Assembly: GCA_046345315.1 (NCBI GenBank)
Contig: JBKDKA010000154.1
Span: 14,351-78,350, forward strand
Direction of reading: 5' to 3'
Source: F1-80-MAGs062 sp046345315
GTDB taxonomy: Bacteria > Planctomycetota > Planctomycetia > Planctomycetales > Planctomycetaceae
DNA: 64,000 bases
The notes beneath the pieces are model-generated. The model saw nothing but the letters and a program-made list of their open reading frames with translations, searched no databases and was not told the origin of the DNA. This document shows, piece by piece, positions 24,922 through 33,446 of this stretch. Position 1 is the stretch's first letter, and each line of letters begins with the position of its first letter. The position numbers and the translations under genes are program-made.

Positions 24922-25896
24922 GTGACAATATTTCACCCGGGCGTGGCAATTCTGAATGAACGAGCCGATCGACTTGTGCAGCAGGCGACTAATAATCGCG
25001 ATGCGCTCAGGATCGGTGTCAGCGAATCCGACGGTGCCACGCTGCTGGACTTTGGAGTCTCCGCGCCCGGTGGAATTCAGGCCGGTCTGCTGCTGGCTCG
25101 AATCTGCATGTCTGACCTCGCGGAAATCCGTATCAGTCCAGCCGACGCTCAGATCCCGGAGCTGCCTCAGGTCTTCGTGCATACCGACCTTCCAATAGAA
25201 GCATGTCTGATGAGTCAGTATGCGGGCTGGAAGATTTCACCGGATGGATTCTTCGCCATGGGGTCGGGACCTATGCGTGCCGCAGCCAGAAAGGAAGCAC
25301 TCTTCGAAGAGTTCGCTCCGCTTCCGTCGGAGGCTGTGGCGGTCGGCGTCCTCGAGTCCGGAAGCATGCCGAATGCGGCGGCGATTCAGCAGCTTCAGGA
25401 GGGCGTCGGCTCTTCGAGAAAGCTGAGCCTTGCTGTGGCTCCGACGGCATCTCAGGCGGGCAACATTCAGGTTGTCGCAAGATCCGTGGAAACTGCGCTG
25501 CACAAACTGCACGAGCTGAAGTTCCCTCTGGATGCTCTCTGCAGCGGTTCCGGTTGTGCTCCTCTTCCGCCGATCGCAAAGAATGATCTGCACGGAATCG
25601 GTCGCACCAACGACTCAATTCTTTATGGTGCAACAGTGAATCTCTGGGTGCGCACGGACGATGAGCTCATCGATGCCATCGGCCCGAAGGTTCCATCGAG
25701 CTCTTCGTCGTCTCATGGTCAGACGTTTCTTTCCCTGTTCAAAGCTGCGAACTACGATTTTTATGCCCTCGATCCGGCACTGTTCAGTCCGGCAGTTGTC
25801 GTCTTTCACAACATGAAGACCGGTCGGACGTTTTCGTTCGGACACCGTGTGCCAACACTTCTCCGCGAATCATTCGGGCTTGCAGCATCGTCATGA
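24922..25896 (+). CDS. mch: Methenyltetrahydromethanopterin cyclohydrolase
   Basis: A 324-residue cytoplasmic enzyme interconverting methenyl- and formyl-tetrahydromethanopterin in the archaeal-type C1 pathway, which planctomycetes and methylotrophs share. Recognisable blocks include ESDGATLLDFGVSAPGGIQAG, CLMSQYAGWKI, MGSGPMRA, SLAVAPTASQAGNIQVVAR and KNDLHGIGRTNDSILYGA. The GTG start at 24922 has a strong Shine-Dalgarno (AGAGGAGAG, 24905-24913). It is followed by the ATP-grasp gene with an ATGA overlap (25893-25896). The remaining H4MPT genes (fae, fhcABCD, mtdB) are not in this window. Confidence 0.93.
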   Translation: MTIFHPGVAILNERADRLVQQATNNRDALRIGVSESDGATLLDFGVSAPGGIQAGLLLARICMSDLAEIRISPADAQIPELPQVFVHTDLPIEACLMSQYAGWKISPDGFFAMGSGPMRAAARKEALFEEFAPLPSEAVAVGVLESGSMPNAAAIQQLQEGVGSSRKLSLAVAPTASQAGNIQVVARSVETALHKLHELKFPLDALCSGSGCAPLPPIAKNDLHGIGRTNDSILYGATVNLWVRTDDELIDAIGPKVPSSSSSSHGQTFLSLFKAANYDFYALDPALFSPAVVVFHNMKTGRTFSFGHRVPTLLRESFGLAASS

Positions 25897-26777
25897 AGAT
25901 CGGCGTATTCGGAAATCCAGACAGCTGGTACGTCGCGGAACTCTGTCGCACCGGCGAGCTGCGCGGTCACACTGTGCATCGGCTTCAGTTTACTGATCTG
26001 AACGTTCGCGTTCGAAGCGGCAGTGTCGAAGTCTGCTGCGGAGATCATGACCTGATTCAGCTGGATGCTGTGTTCGTCCGTACGATGCCACCGGGAACTC
26101 TGGAGCAGGTGGTTGCTCGAATGGACCTGCTGTCCTGCCTGATGGAACAGGGGATTCCGGTGATCAATTCACCGCGAGCTCTGGAATGTGCGGTCGACAA
26201 ATATCTGACGACACAGAAGCTTTCCCTCGCCGGGCTGCCGGTTCCCGACACGATTGTCTGCGAAAATTCCGAGACCGCGATGCTCGCCTTGGAATCGTTG
26301 GGAGGCGACATTGTCATCAAGCCCATCTTCGGTGCGGAAGGTCGAGGCATCATGCGAGTCTCCGATCCGGAGCTGGCTCTTCGTGCCTTTCGAACACTTG
26401 AACGTCTCGGCGCTGTCATTTACGCACAGCGGTTTCTGAACGGACCGGGATTCGACCTCAGACTTCTGCTTCTGGATGGTGAGCTGCTGGGCGCGATGAA
26501 GCGCATTCCGCGACCAGGTGATTTTCGAGCGAATATCTCGCAGGCCGGCACGGGGGTTCCTCATGAGGCGACGGAGCACGAACTTCAGCTCGCGCAACAG
26601 GCGGCCAGTGTCACCGGATGCCGGTTTGCGGGCATCGACCTGATGTATCAGGCCGACGGACAGCCGGTCATCATTGAAGTGAATGCGGTCCCCGGATGGA
26701 AAGGGCTTCAGTCGGTGTGCGGCATCGACGTCCCGGCTCGAGTTTTTCAGTCCGTTGAAGATTCGTCACGCCGTTGA
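25893..26777 (+). CDS. RimK-family ATP-grasp ligase, probably in tetrahydromethanopterin cofactor synthesis
   Basis: A 294-residue ATP-grasp enzyme. The N-terminal pre-ATP-grasp domain (MKIGVFGNPDSWYVAELCRT) is followed by ATP-binding residues in GDIVIKPIFGAEGRGIMRV and the metal-binding C-terminus AGIDLMYQADGQPVIIEVNAVPGW. Such RimK-like ligases add amino acids, often glutamate, to cofactors or proteins; the archaeal MptN adds glutamate to tetrahydromethanopterin. Overlap with mch (ATGA) makes a role in H4MPT maturation the best inference. It lies last in the operon. Confidence 0.85.
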   Translation: MKIGVFGNPDSWYVAELCRTGELRGHTVHRLQFTDLNVRVRSGSVEVCCGDHDLIQLDAVFVRTMPPGTLEQVVARMDLLSCLMEQGIPVINSPRALECAVDKYLTTQKLSLAGLPVPDTIVCENSETAMLALESLGGDIVIKPIFGAEGRGIMRVSDPELALRAFRTLERLGAVIYAQRFLNGPGFDLRLLLLDGELLGAMKRIPRPGDFRANISQAGTGVPHEATEHELQLAQQAASVTGCRFAGIDLMYQADGQPVIIEVNAVPGWKGLQSVCGIDVPARVFQSVEDSSRR

Positions 26778-26819
26778 TGAATGTGAGCGGAATGTCGTCA
26801 GACATCCGGTTTCTCCACG

Positions 26820-28607
26820 TCACTTGTCGATGCGGTAGACTTTCCAGTGTCGACCACTGAAGACGGGTTCTGTTTCGAACGGGCCGAGAATTCGCGTGAC
26901 AATCAGATTGATTCCTGTTTCGTCATGAACCTGACGGACTTCTGAATTGCTGAATCGGTTGTCACGTGAACTCTTCAGAGTCCAGTCGTGCAGATACCAC
27001 AGCCGGCGATTCCATTCGAGAATGCCTCGCGGATCCTGAGGACAGTCCTTGTAGGTCACGTATTCCGCTCGTTCAGCATACCACTTGAAGTTGAACGATT
27101 CTCGCGGTGTGTACACAAGTGCTTCTGAGTCCGTGTGATTGCGAATCCATCGGCAGACACTCAGCCAGTCGTCAAACTGCTCGCGATTGTAACCGGATGG
27201 CACTTCTTCGCGTTGATACCATGCCACCGCAGGAACGCTCAGGCAGAGGATCACCGTAAGCCAGATGGGTACCTGATGAAGGGGTGTGTTTCCTGATTCG
27301 GTGGGCGTTGAACTTCCAGCGGAGACGCGGCGGCGGACGATCGACCACACCGAGACAATCATCATCGATGTGAGCGCCGGGAGAAATCCATCGATGGCTC
27401 GAAATGGATAAAACTTCAGCAGAGCCGCTCGCCACTGCCAGTCCGTCATTCGTTCTGCCGGGATCGAATGCCAGCCAATCAGAAGCCCGACTGCGGCCAG
27501 AAGAATCGATGACACCACGATCCGCACAATATCGCTGTCAGAGCCAGTTGTCGCCGCGGCTGCATGAGAAGCCGAAGCTCTGCGGGAACGCAGTCGGAGG
27601 CAGGCTGTGATCAGAATCAGCAGAACGCCGGTGTAGATCCACGATTCCGCGGAAAACGTCGATGGATCCAGATGGTGCTTCAGTCGCCAAAAGACCTGAA
27701 TGTAACCGGCGTAATTCTTGTCAGCGACGGAAAGTGACGGATCAAGAAACAGATCTTTCAGCGGCAGCAGTCCGGGCAGAGAGCTAAGAATCAGAAAAAT
27801 TGTGAAGATCGACCATCGCTGAATACGCCGGGTTCTGTCGCGTTCCGTCGGTCGAACAACGCCGATCAGTTCTGCAATCCCCAGCGCAACGGCCGTCCAT
27901 CCTCCGACGACCGGATGAATCGACACGGAAAGCCCGCAGAGCAGAGCTGCTGTGATCGTGGACCTGGGATTCTGTGTTCTTCGGCATCGAATCCAGTCTG
28001 CAACGGCGGCAAACGCCAGTCCCCATGCGGGAACTTTCGATTCGTAACCTCCGATGATCCATTCGCCTGACAGGCTGCCGATCGAAGACATCAGCAGCCA
28101 GAGTGATGCAGCAGCGAGAGAACTTCGCCCTGACAACCCGAGCGCCGTTCCGAGTCGCTGCCATCCCCATGCCACCGCCAGAAGCGAGACGCAGCGTCCG
28201 ATCAGTGCCACCCAGTGGAATTCCATCCACAGCGTGAGCGGTCCCGTCAGAAAGTAGAACCAGTAATGAGGGTTCGAAGAACTCAGAAAGAAATCACCGG
28301 CGCACCAGGTCGGATCAGCAAAGTGTCTGGCCTTGCACAGATAGTGAGGCTCATTGGGGCCAGGTATGGCTGTTCCGACACCAGATAAGATGAAGAACAC
28401 GGCGGCGATTGCTGCAGTCGTTCCCCAACGATCGCGTGCGGAGTGATTCGCTTCGGTCACTGCTGTTTCTTCGCGACGATGCTGGATCGGCTGAGCAGCC
28501 GACGCTCTGCTTTGCACTGTCGAGTCATTGATCTGGTCTGTTGATTCGTTCACGTCAGATAAACGGCTCTCAGGATTTCGGAAGTTCAACACAGACCAGT
28601 TTTCCAT
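26820..28607 (-). CDS. Polytopic membrane protein (GT-C/DUF6798-like), planctomycete type
   Basis: A protein of about 595 residues with roughly ten hydrophobic segments (for example TTAAIAAVFFILSGVGTAI, WVALIGRCVSLLAVAWGW, IVVSSILLAAVGLLIGWH and VPIWLTVILCLSVPAVAWY) and a C-terminal soluble domain (RFSNSEVRQVHDETGINLIV). A luminal loop FADPTWCAGDFFLSSSNPHYW between the first two helices and the overall layout resemble GT-C-type glycosyltransferase-like proteins; I recall such proteins as DUF6798. The start is uncertain: ATG 28607 overlaps the upstream gene by 38 bases, whereas GTG 28553 would start 16 bases after that gene's stop. Function is unknown. Confidence 0.72.
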   Translation of the reverse strand: MENWSVLNFRNPESRLSDVNESTDQINDSTVQSRASAAQPIQHRREETAVTEANHSARDRWGTTAAIAAVFFILSGVGTAIPGPNEPHYLCKARHFADPTWCAGDFFLSSSNPHYWFYFLTGPLTLWMEFHWVALIGRCVSLLAVAWGWQRLGTALGLSGRSSLAAASLWLLMSSIGSLSGEWIIGGYESKVPAWGLAFAAVADWIRCRRTQNPRSTITAALLCGLSVSIHPVVGGWTAVALGIAELIGVVRPTERDRTRRIQRWSIFTIFLILSSLPGLLPLKDLFLDPSLSVADKNYAGYIQVFWRLKHHLDPSTFSAESWIYTGVLLILITACLRLRSRRASASHAAAATTGSDSDIVRIVVSSILLAAVGLLIGWHSIPAERMTDWQWRAALLKFYPFRAIDGFLPALTSMMIVSVWSIVRRRVSAGSSTPTESGNTPLHQVPIWLTVILCLSVPAVAWYQREEVPSGYNREQFDDWLSVCRWIRNHTDSEALVYTPRESFNFKWYAERAEYVTYKDCPQDPRGILEWNRRLWYLHDWTLKSSRDNRFSNSEVRQVHDETGINLIVTRILGPFETEPVFSGRHWKVYRIDK

Positions 28608-29916
28608 CAGCGTTTCGGCCGTAAACACGGCCGTGTGAGAGTACGGGAACGGTCCAGCAGCGTCCATTCAGAAATTTTGTTCTGGCCAGTTGTCGGAACT
28701 CGCTGGAAGAAGCCTCAGCAAGTACCAGATCACCCTTCTCGGACAGAATCAGAAGCTTTCCGTCAGCAATCATCAGAGATCCGCAGCCCAGATTGCGCTG
28801 TTTCCAGGCGACTTCTCCGGTCTCCAGCTTCATGCAGTTGAGCGTCACGCTGCGACTGTTGTGAGAATTCCCGTCGAAACCATAGAGGTGTCCGTCAAGC
28901 AGCACGCAGTTATTGAAGTGATTCTTCATGTTGCGGTTGCGATAGATTTCCTTCAGCTCATTTCCCTGCAGCTGAAGCAGCACACAGCCAACATCGTAGC
29001 CGGTGGAGACAAAGATCCGATCGTCTGAAACGATCGGTGTCGTGGAGTTTGTCTGATACGGTGACTTCCAGTCGAATGAAGCCACAACGGTTCCGTCGGT
29101 GGCGTTGATGACTCGGATGGCATCGCAGTCCAGAGTTGCCAGCAGCGTGCGTCCTTCATTCTGAAAGACGGCGGCAGAACCGTAACCGGCGGTGTGCTTC
29201 TCCGTCTGCCAGATCTTCTTCCCGGTCTGCCGATTGAACGATGCGACGCGACCGCATTCGAGGATGAGCTGATCGCCGACCACTCTTGGCGAACTGCTGA
29301 AGCCCCATTCCGGAAGCGGAACATCCAGTTCCTTCTGAAGTTCCACATTCCAGACCACGCTGCCATCGGAAAGCTTCAGGCAGAAGAACTGACCTTCCTT
29401 GCCAACGACATACACAACGTCTCCGTCAATTGTCGGAGTGGCACAGGGGCCGCCTTCGTGAAGGTTTGGAATGAGCTGCGACGGATAAGTGTGTTCCCAG
29501 AGCACTTCGCCGGTCGTCGGATTCAGACACCAGACATGCTCCTTTCCGCTGATATGACCCATGGTCAGAAGACGGTCGCCGGCGATCGCGATGGAACTGA
29601 ATCCAGTGCCGATCTCCCGTGTCCAGAGAGGCTTGAGCCCTGCTTTTGGCCACTCTTTTGCAAACCCGGTCTCCCGAGAGATCAGGTCATAATCAGGCCC
29701 GGACCAGTTTGGCCAGTCACCGACCTGTACGGCAGACATCGACACAGAACGAACCCGCATATCACGCCGGATCGTTCCGGAAATGCCTCGTCCTGAAACC
29801 TCTTTTGTTTCTGCTGCATAGCACTCTGAGTCCGATCCGAACTCTGAATTCGGTGCGTTCAGAAGGAGCCATGTGGCAACAAGAAGATAGATTCCCCTGA
29901 CCACGCCGGATCCCAT
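28570..29916 (-). CDS. Exported PQQ-type beta-propeller protein
   Basis: A protein of about 448 residues from ATG 29916, which places the hydrophobic segment GIYLLVATWLLL as a signal or anchor; the frame extends to an ATG at 30015. Repeated blades of the PQQ/BamB type are visible: VWCLNPTTGEVLWEHTYP, FCLKLSDGSVVWNVEL, VASFNRQTGKKIWQTEKH, IRVINATDGTVVASFDW and LNCMKLETGEVAWKQRN. Such proteins are common in planctomycete secretomes and are usually not PQQ enzymes. No catalytic residues are recognised. It is followed by the membrane protein gene, probably in one transcript. Confidence 0.85.
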   Translation of the reverse strand: MGSGVVRGIYLLVATWLLLNAPNSEFGSDSECYAAETKEVSGRGISGTIRRDMRVRSVSMSAVQVGDWPNWSGPDYDLISRETGFAKEWPKAGLKPLWTREIGTGFSSIAIAGDRLLTMGHISGKEHVWCLNPTTGEVLWEHTYPSQLIPNLHEGGPCATPTIDGDVVYVVGKEGQFFCLKLSDGSVVWNVELQKELDVPLPEWGFSSSPRVVGDQLILECGRVASFNRQTGKKIWQTEKHTAGYGSAAVFQNEGRTLLATLDCDAIRVINATDGTVVASFDWKSPYQTNSTTPIVSDDRIFVSTGYDVGCVLLQLQGNELKEIYRNRNMKNHFNNCVLLDGHLYGFDGNSHNSRSVTLNCMKLETGEVAWKQRNLGCGSLMIADGKLLILSEKGDLVLAEASSSEFRQLARTKFLNGRCWTVPVLSHGRVYGRNADGKLVCVELPKS

Positions 29917-30075
29917 CGAGACGTTGCCAGAGTGACCTGTGGAAATCAATGACGAACAAACACTTCCTCGAACAATCCGTGACAGCCACCTCATGTGTGC
30001 TCTCCTCTGAGTCAATCCGTTCGATGATACCTGCGGTTGTCGGCCGGACTTTGGTGTGTTGGCCGGCTGATGAAA

Positions 30076-31218
30076 TCAATTCGCCCGAAGTGCCTGATCT
30101 AGATCTTCAATCAGGTCGTCTGTGTGTTCCAGCCCCACAGAAATACGAACCAGACTGTCGGTGATACCCGCGGCAGCTCGCGCTTCCGGTGTCATGGACG
30201 CGTGGCTCATCGTAGCCGGAAATGAGATCAGGGATTCGATTCCACCCACGGAGATGGCCATGTCGAAGATCTTCGTGCCGACGCAGAGTTTTTCCGCTGC
30301 GGATCTTCCGCCTCGAACATCACAGCTCAGGATCGCACCGGGGCCTTTCTGCTGACGCGTCGAGAGTTCATGTCCCGGATGCGACGCGAGTCCCGGATAA
30401 TGAACTCGCTGAATCATCGGATGCGCTTCGAGAAATGCAGCGATCTTCATGGCACTGGCCTGCTGAGCATCCATTCGACAACCCAGTGTTTTGACACCAC
30501 GCAGAACCAGCCAGGCATCGAAGGGCGAACAGGCGAGTCCGAGAGCATTGCAGATCCATGCCATCCGCGAAGCATGTTCCTTTGAACGCGAGACGACACA
30601 TCCTCCGACGACATCGGAATGACCATTGATGAACTTCGTCGTTGAGTGAACGATCAGGTCGACACCAAAATCAAACGGTCTCTGCAGATACGGTGAAAGA
30701 AACGTATTATCGCAGATGCTCAGCGCCTGATGTTCCTTTGCCAGATTCACCACCGCCTGAAGATCGACGACTTTGAGCAGCGGATTGCTCGGTGTTTCAA
30801 TCCAGACGCAGCGAGTGTTGCTTCGGAATGCCGATGCGACGGCATTGAGGTCGGTCATGTCGACGAAGGAGAAGGACAGTCCCTTCTCGGCAAGAAACCG
30901 ATCAAACAGCCGAAACGTGCCACCGTACACGTCCGACGGCGCGATCACATGATCACCCGGCGAGAACAGCGACATGGCACAGTGAATCGCCGACATTCCG
31001 GAGGATGTTGCCGCGCAGCCGGCTCCACCTTCGAGAGCTGCGATGTTCTCTTCGAGCGCGGTTCGTGTCGGATTTCCCGAACGGGTGTAGTCGTATCCGC
31101 AGTTGGTTTCGAGATCGCTCCAGGAGAACGTCGAAGACGGATAAATCGGCGTGGTGACGCTGCAGTACTGCTGATCTTTATGAACACCACCGTGAACACA
31201 TTTTGTTTCAAACTGCAT
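30076..31218 (-). CDS. metB: Cystathionine gamma-synthase/lyase-type PLP enzyme
   Basis: A 380-residue Cys/Met-metabolism PLP enzyme. Key features are TPIYPSSTF, YDYTRSGNPTRTALEENIAALEGG, ATSSGMSAI, the cofactor Asp in ICDNTF, the Schiff-base Lys in HSTTKFINGHSD, and ESLISFPATMSHA and VRISVGLEHTDDL at the end. These fit cystathionine gamma-synthase or gamma-lyase, which the sequence alone does not separate cleanly. With sulfite reductase in the same window it would serve sulfur amino-acid synthesis. The upstream region holds a perfect TGTCACA/TGTGACA palindrome at 31256-31275. Confidence 0.88.
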   Translation of the reverse strand: MQFETKCVHGGVHKDQQYCSVTTPIYPSSTFSWSDLETNCGYDYTRSGNPTRTALEENIAALEGGAGCAATSSGMSAIHCAMSLFSPGDHVIAPSDVYGGTFRLFDRFLAEKGLSFSFVDMTDLNAVASAFRSNTRCVWIETPSNPLLKVVDLQAVVNLAKEHQALSICDNTFLSPYLQRPFDFGVDLIVHSTTKFINGHSDVVGGCVVSRSKEHASRMAWICNALGLACSPFDAWLVLRGVKTLGCRMDAQQASAMKIAAFLEAHPMIQRVHYPGLASHPGHELSTRQQKGPGAILSCDVRGGRSAAEKLCVGTKIFDMAISVGGIESLISFPATMSHASMTPEARAAAGITDSLVRISVGLEHTDDLIEDLDQALRAN

Positions 31219-31601
31219 GAAGTGATCCAGTGAGACACTATTCCGAAACGGCCGCTGTCACATCAAACTGTGACAACAGTCGTCTGAAGATGTCGTCTGA
31301 AAAAAGGGAGTCGTCAGTCTCCGAGTGACGAAGTGCGACTGAAAAACAGTCCATTGATGACTGCTGATGACCGGATGTGAATTCGGAATCGGGAAAACTG
31401 TGCAGTCCGGTTCGAGCCGCGATTTCCCGGGATTGTGGCGGAATATTCGGTCAGCGACAATCCGATTTTGCTGAGCGCACGGACAGGTCCGGGGGCATCC
31501 GGCGGGAGGATTACCAGAAATCGGGCAAGTCTGTCGTCAAATGAGTCAATCGCATCTATATTTCCTCACCCCTTCGGCAGATTCCTCGGAATTAAAACCA
31601 C
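31219..31601. other. Divergent intergenic region between metB and map
   Basis: About 383 bases containing the promoters of two divergent genes. I looked for S-adenosylmethionine and T-box leader features and saw none. The only clear element is the palindrome at 31256-31275. Confidence 0.6.
31256..31275. promoter_or_regulatory. Candidate operator palindrome upstream of metB
   Basis: TGTCACATCAAACTGTGACA is a perfect 7-base inverted repeat around a 6-base spacer, 38 bases upstream of the metB start. The size suits a dimeric regulator site or a leader hairpin. No regulator is known for it. Confidence 0.4.
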
Positions 31602-32477
31602 GTGTCACTGATTCGCGACTCGATTCTGTCAGCATTCAACCGTCTCCTTTCCATCGATGAGAGGTTCTTCAAATTGTTGCCTCTGAGTAAGCCCATCCCT
31701 CTTTACATGACGGAGGAGGAACGAAACGGACTGAGGAAGGCCAGTCGGTTCAATGCGCAGCTGATGGATTTTCTTCGACCGCAGGTTGTCGAGGGCGTGA
31801 CCACAAACCATCTCGATCAGCTCGCAAATCGCTACATTCTTGATCACGGACACGTCCCGGCGTGTGTCGGATACAATGGATATCCGAAAACCATCTGCAC
31901 GAGCGTCAATGAGGTGGTCTGCCACGGAATCCCCAATGATCGAGCACTTCGCAATGGTGACATCATCAATGTCGATGTGACGACGATTGTGGACGGCTGG
32001 TATGGTGATCAGTCAGAAACGTTCCTGATCGGTGACGTCAGTGCTGCGGCGCGGCGGCTGGTTCAGACCACTTTTGATTCTCTTTTTATCGGAATTGAAG
32101 CCTGTCGTCCCGGGTGTACTGTCACGGAGATTGGTCGAGCGATTCAGCAGTTCGCTCACAAAGCCGGATACTCCGTTGTCAGAGAATATCAGGGGCACGG
32201 AATCGGACGGGAGTTCCATCAGGAACCGGGAATTCCTCATTTCCCTCAGCTGATTTCCGGTCGATATCACCTGCTTCCCGGGACCTGTTTCACCATCGAG
32301 CCCATGCTCAACATTGGTGGACGCAAAACCCGTCTCGACCAGAATGACGGCTGGACGGTCCGAACAATGGACAACTCCCTCTCAGCGCAGTTTGAACACA
32401 CCATTCTGATGACAGAGTCCGGTCCGGAGATTCTGACTCTGACTCAGAACGGACCTCAGAAGGGCTTCGTATTCTGA
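31602..32477 (+). CDS. map: Methionine aminopeptidase type I
   Basis: Removes the initiator Met from nascent proteins. All five metal ligands are visible: Asp in INVDVTT and Asp in WYGDQSE, His in YQGHGIG, Glu in FTIEPM and Glu in QFEHTILMT. The 291 residues from GTG 31602 include about 35 extra N-terminal residues ahead of MTEEERNGLRKASRF. An alternative ATG at 31707 gives a more typical length, so the start is uncertain. It is followed after 6 bases by the phosphoesterase gene. Confidence 0.93.
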   Translation: MSLIRDSILSAFNRLLSIDERFFKLLPLSKPIPLYMTEEERNGLRKASRFNAQLMDFLRPQVVEGVTTNHLDQLANRYILDHGHVPACVGYNGYPKTICTSVNEVVCHGIPNDRALRNGDIINVDVTTIVDGWYGDQSETFLIGDVSAAARRLVQTTFDSLFIGIEACRPGCTVTEIGRAIQQFAHKAGYSVVREYQGHGIGREFHQEPGIPHFPQLISGRYHLLPGTCFTIEPMLNIGGRKTRLDQNDGWTVRTMDNSLSAQFEHTILMTESGPEILTLTQNGPQKGFVF

Positions 32478-32483
32478 ACTGCC

Positions 32484-33446
32484 ATGTATGACCTGATCGG
32501 AGACATTCACGGACACGCTGACGAACTGGTGGAGCTGCTGGAGAAGCTCGGCTGCACTGAGCAGCAGGGAATCTTCCGACACCCGACGCGGCAGATCGTC
32601 TTCTGCGGGGACTTCATCGATCGTGGAGCTCAGATTCGCGATGTCCTGAAGATTGTCCGGTCCATGGTTGAATCCGGAGCGGCTCAGGCTGTCATGGGAA
32701 ACCACGAGTACAACGCCATCTCGTTTCACACTCGTCGTTCAGACCATGACAACAGTTTCTTTCGTCGGCACAATGATCACAACGTCCGGCAGCATCAGGC
32801 CACACTGGATCAGCTTTCTCCGAAGGAACTCATCGAAGCTGTCGAATGGTTTCGGACGCTTCCCGTGGCACTCGATCTTGGCTGTGTTCGTGTCGTGCAT
32901 GCCTGCTGGGATGCTCAGTGCATCAAACGACTGAATGATGCTCTGAACGAATTCGGGCGTTTTACCGTTGATTTCCTCCAGCGATCATCGGACTCTCGCC
33001 ATCCGTTGTTTCATTCTGTCGAACGGGTTCTGAAAGGCCCGGAACTCAGGTTACCGGACGGGCTTCAGGTGACAGACAAAGACGGCAGCAGCCGCAGTCG
33101 CATTCGAATCCGTTGGTTTGATCGAGCTGACCGGCACACGCTGGCCAGCTTCTCGCTTCCGGCCTGCGATCTTCCGGAGCTTCACAGTCAGACTGTTCGA
33201 GGAGATTTCCGAGCGATTCCGTATCATCCGTCATCTCCGCCGGTCTTTTTCGGACACTACTGGATGCCCGAGGATGTTCCGGAACCGCTCGCGGAAAATG
33301 TCGCCTGCCTTGACTACAGTGTGGCAAAGGGCGGGCGACTCTGCGCTTACCGATTTGACGGCGAAGCATCGCTCAGCAAAGATCGATTTCTGACGGTTGC
33401 CAGTCGAAGTCATCCTTCGAAGACAGATGCTCAGACACACAAATGA
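32484..33446 (+). CDS. Calcineurin-like metallophosphoesterase
   Basis: A 320-residue protein with the metallophosphoesterase signatures DIHGHADEL (D-x-H), GDFIDRG (GD-x2-DRG) and GNHEYNA (GNHE), plus the later His in VVHACWD and FFGHYW. It resembles PrpE/ApaH-type nucleoside polyphosphate or protein phosphatases; the substrate is unknown. It lies between map and the UvrA-like gene, overlapping the latter by 4 bases (ATGA at 33443-33446), so the three form an operon. Confidence 0.88.
   Translation: MYDLIGDIHGHADELVELLEKLGCTEQQGIFRHPTRQIVFCGDFIDRGAQIRDVLKIVRSMVESGAAQAVMGNHEYNAISFHTRRSDHDNSFFRRHNDHNVRQHQATLDQLSPKELIEAVEWFRTLPVALDLGCVRVVHACWDAQCIKRLNDALNEFGRFTVDFLQRSSDSRHPLFHSVERVLKGPELRLPDGLQVTDKDGSSRSRIRIRWFDRADRHTLASFSLPACDLPELHSQTVRGDFRAIPYHPSSPPVFFGHYWMPEDVPEPLAENVACLDYSVAKGGRLCAYRFDGEASLSKDRFLTVASRSHPSKTDAQTHK

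Noticed and set aside
31219..31601. SAM riboswitch or T-box upstream of metB
   Set aside because: I could not find conserved core segments of either; only a short palindrome is present.
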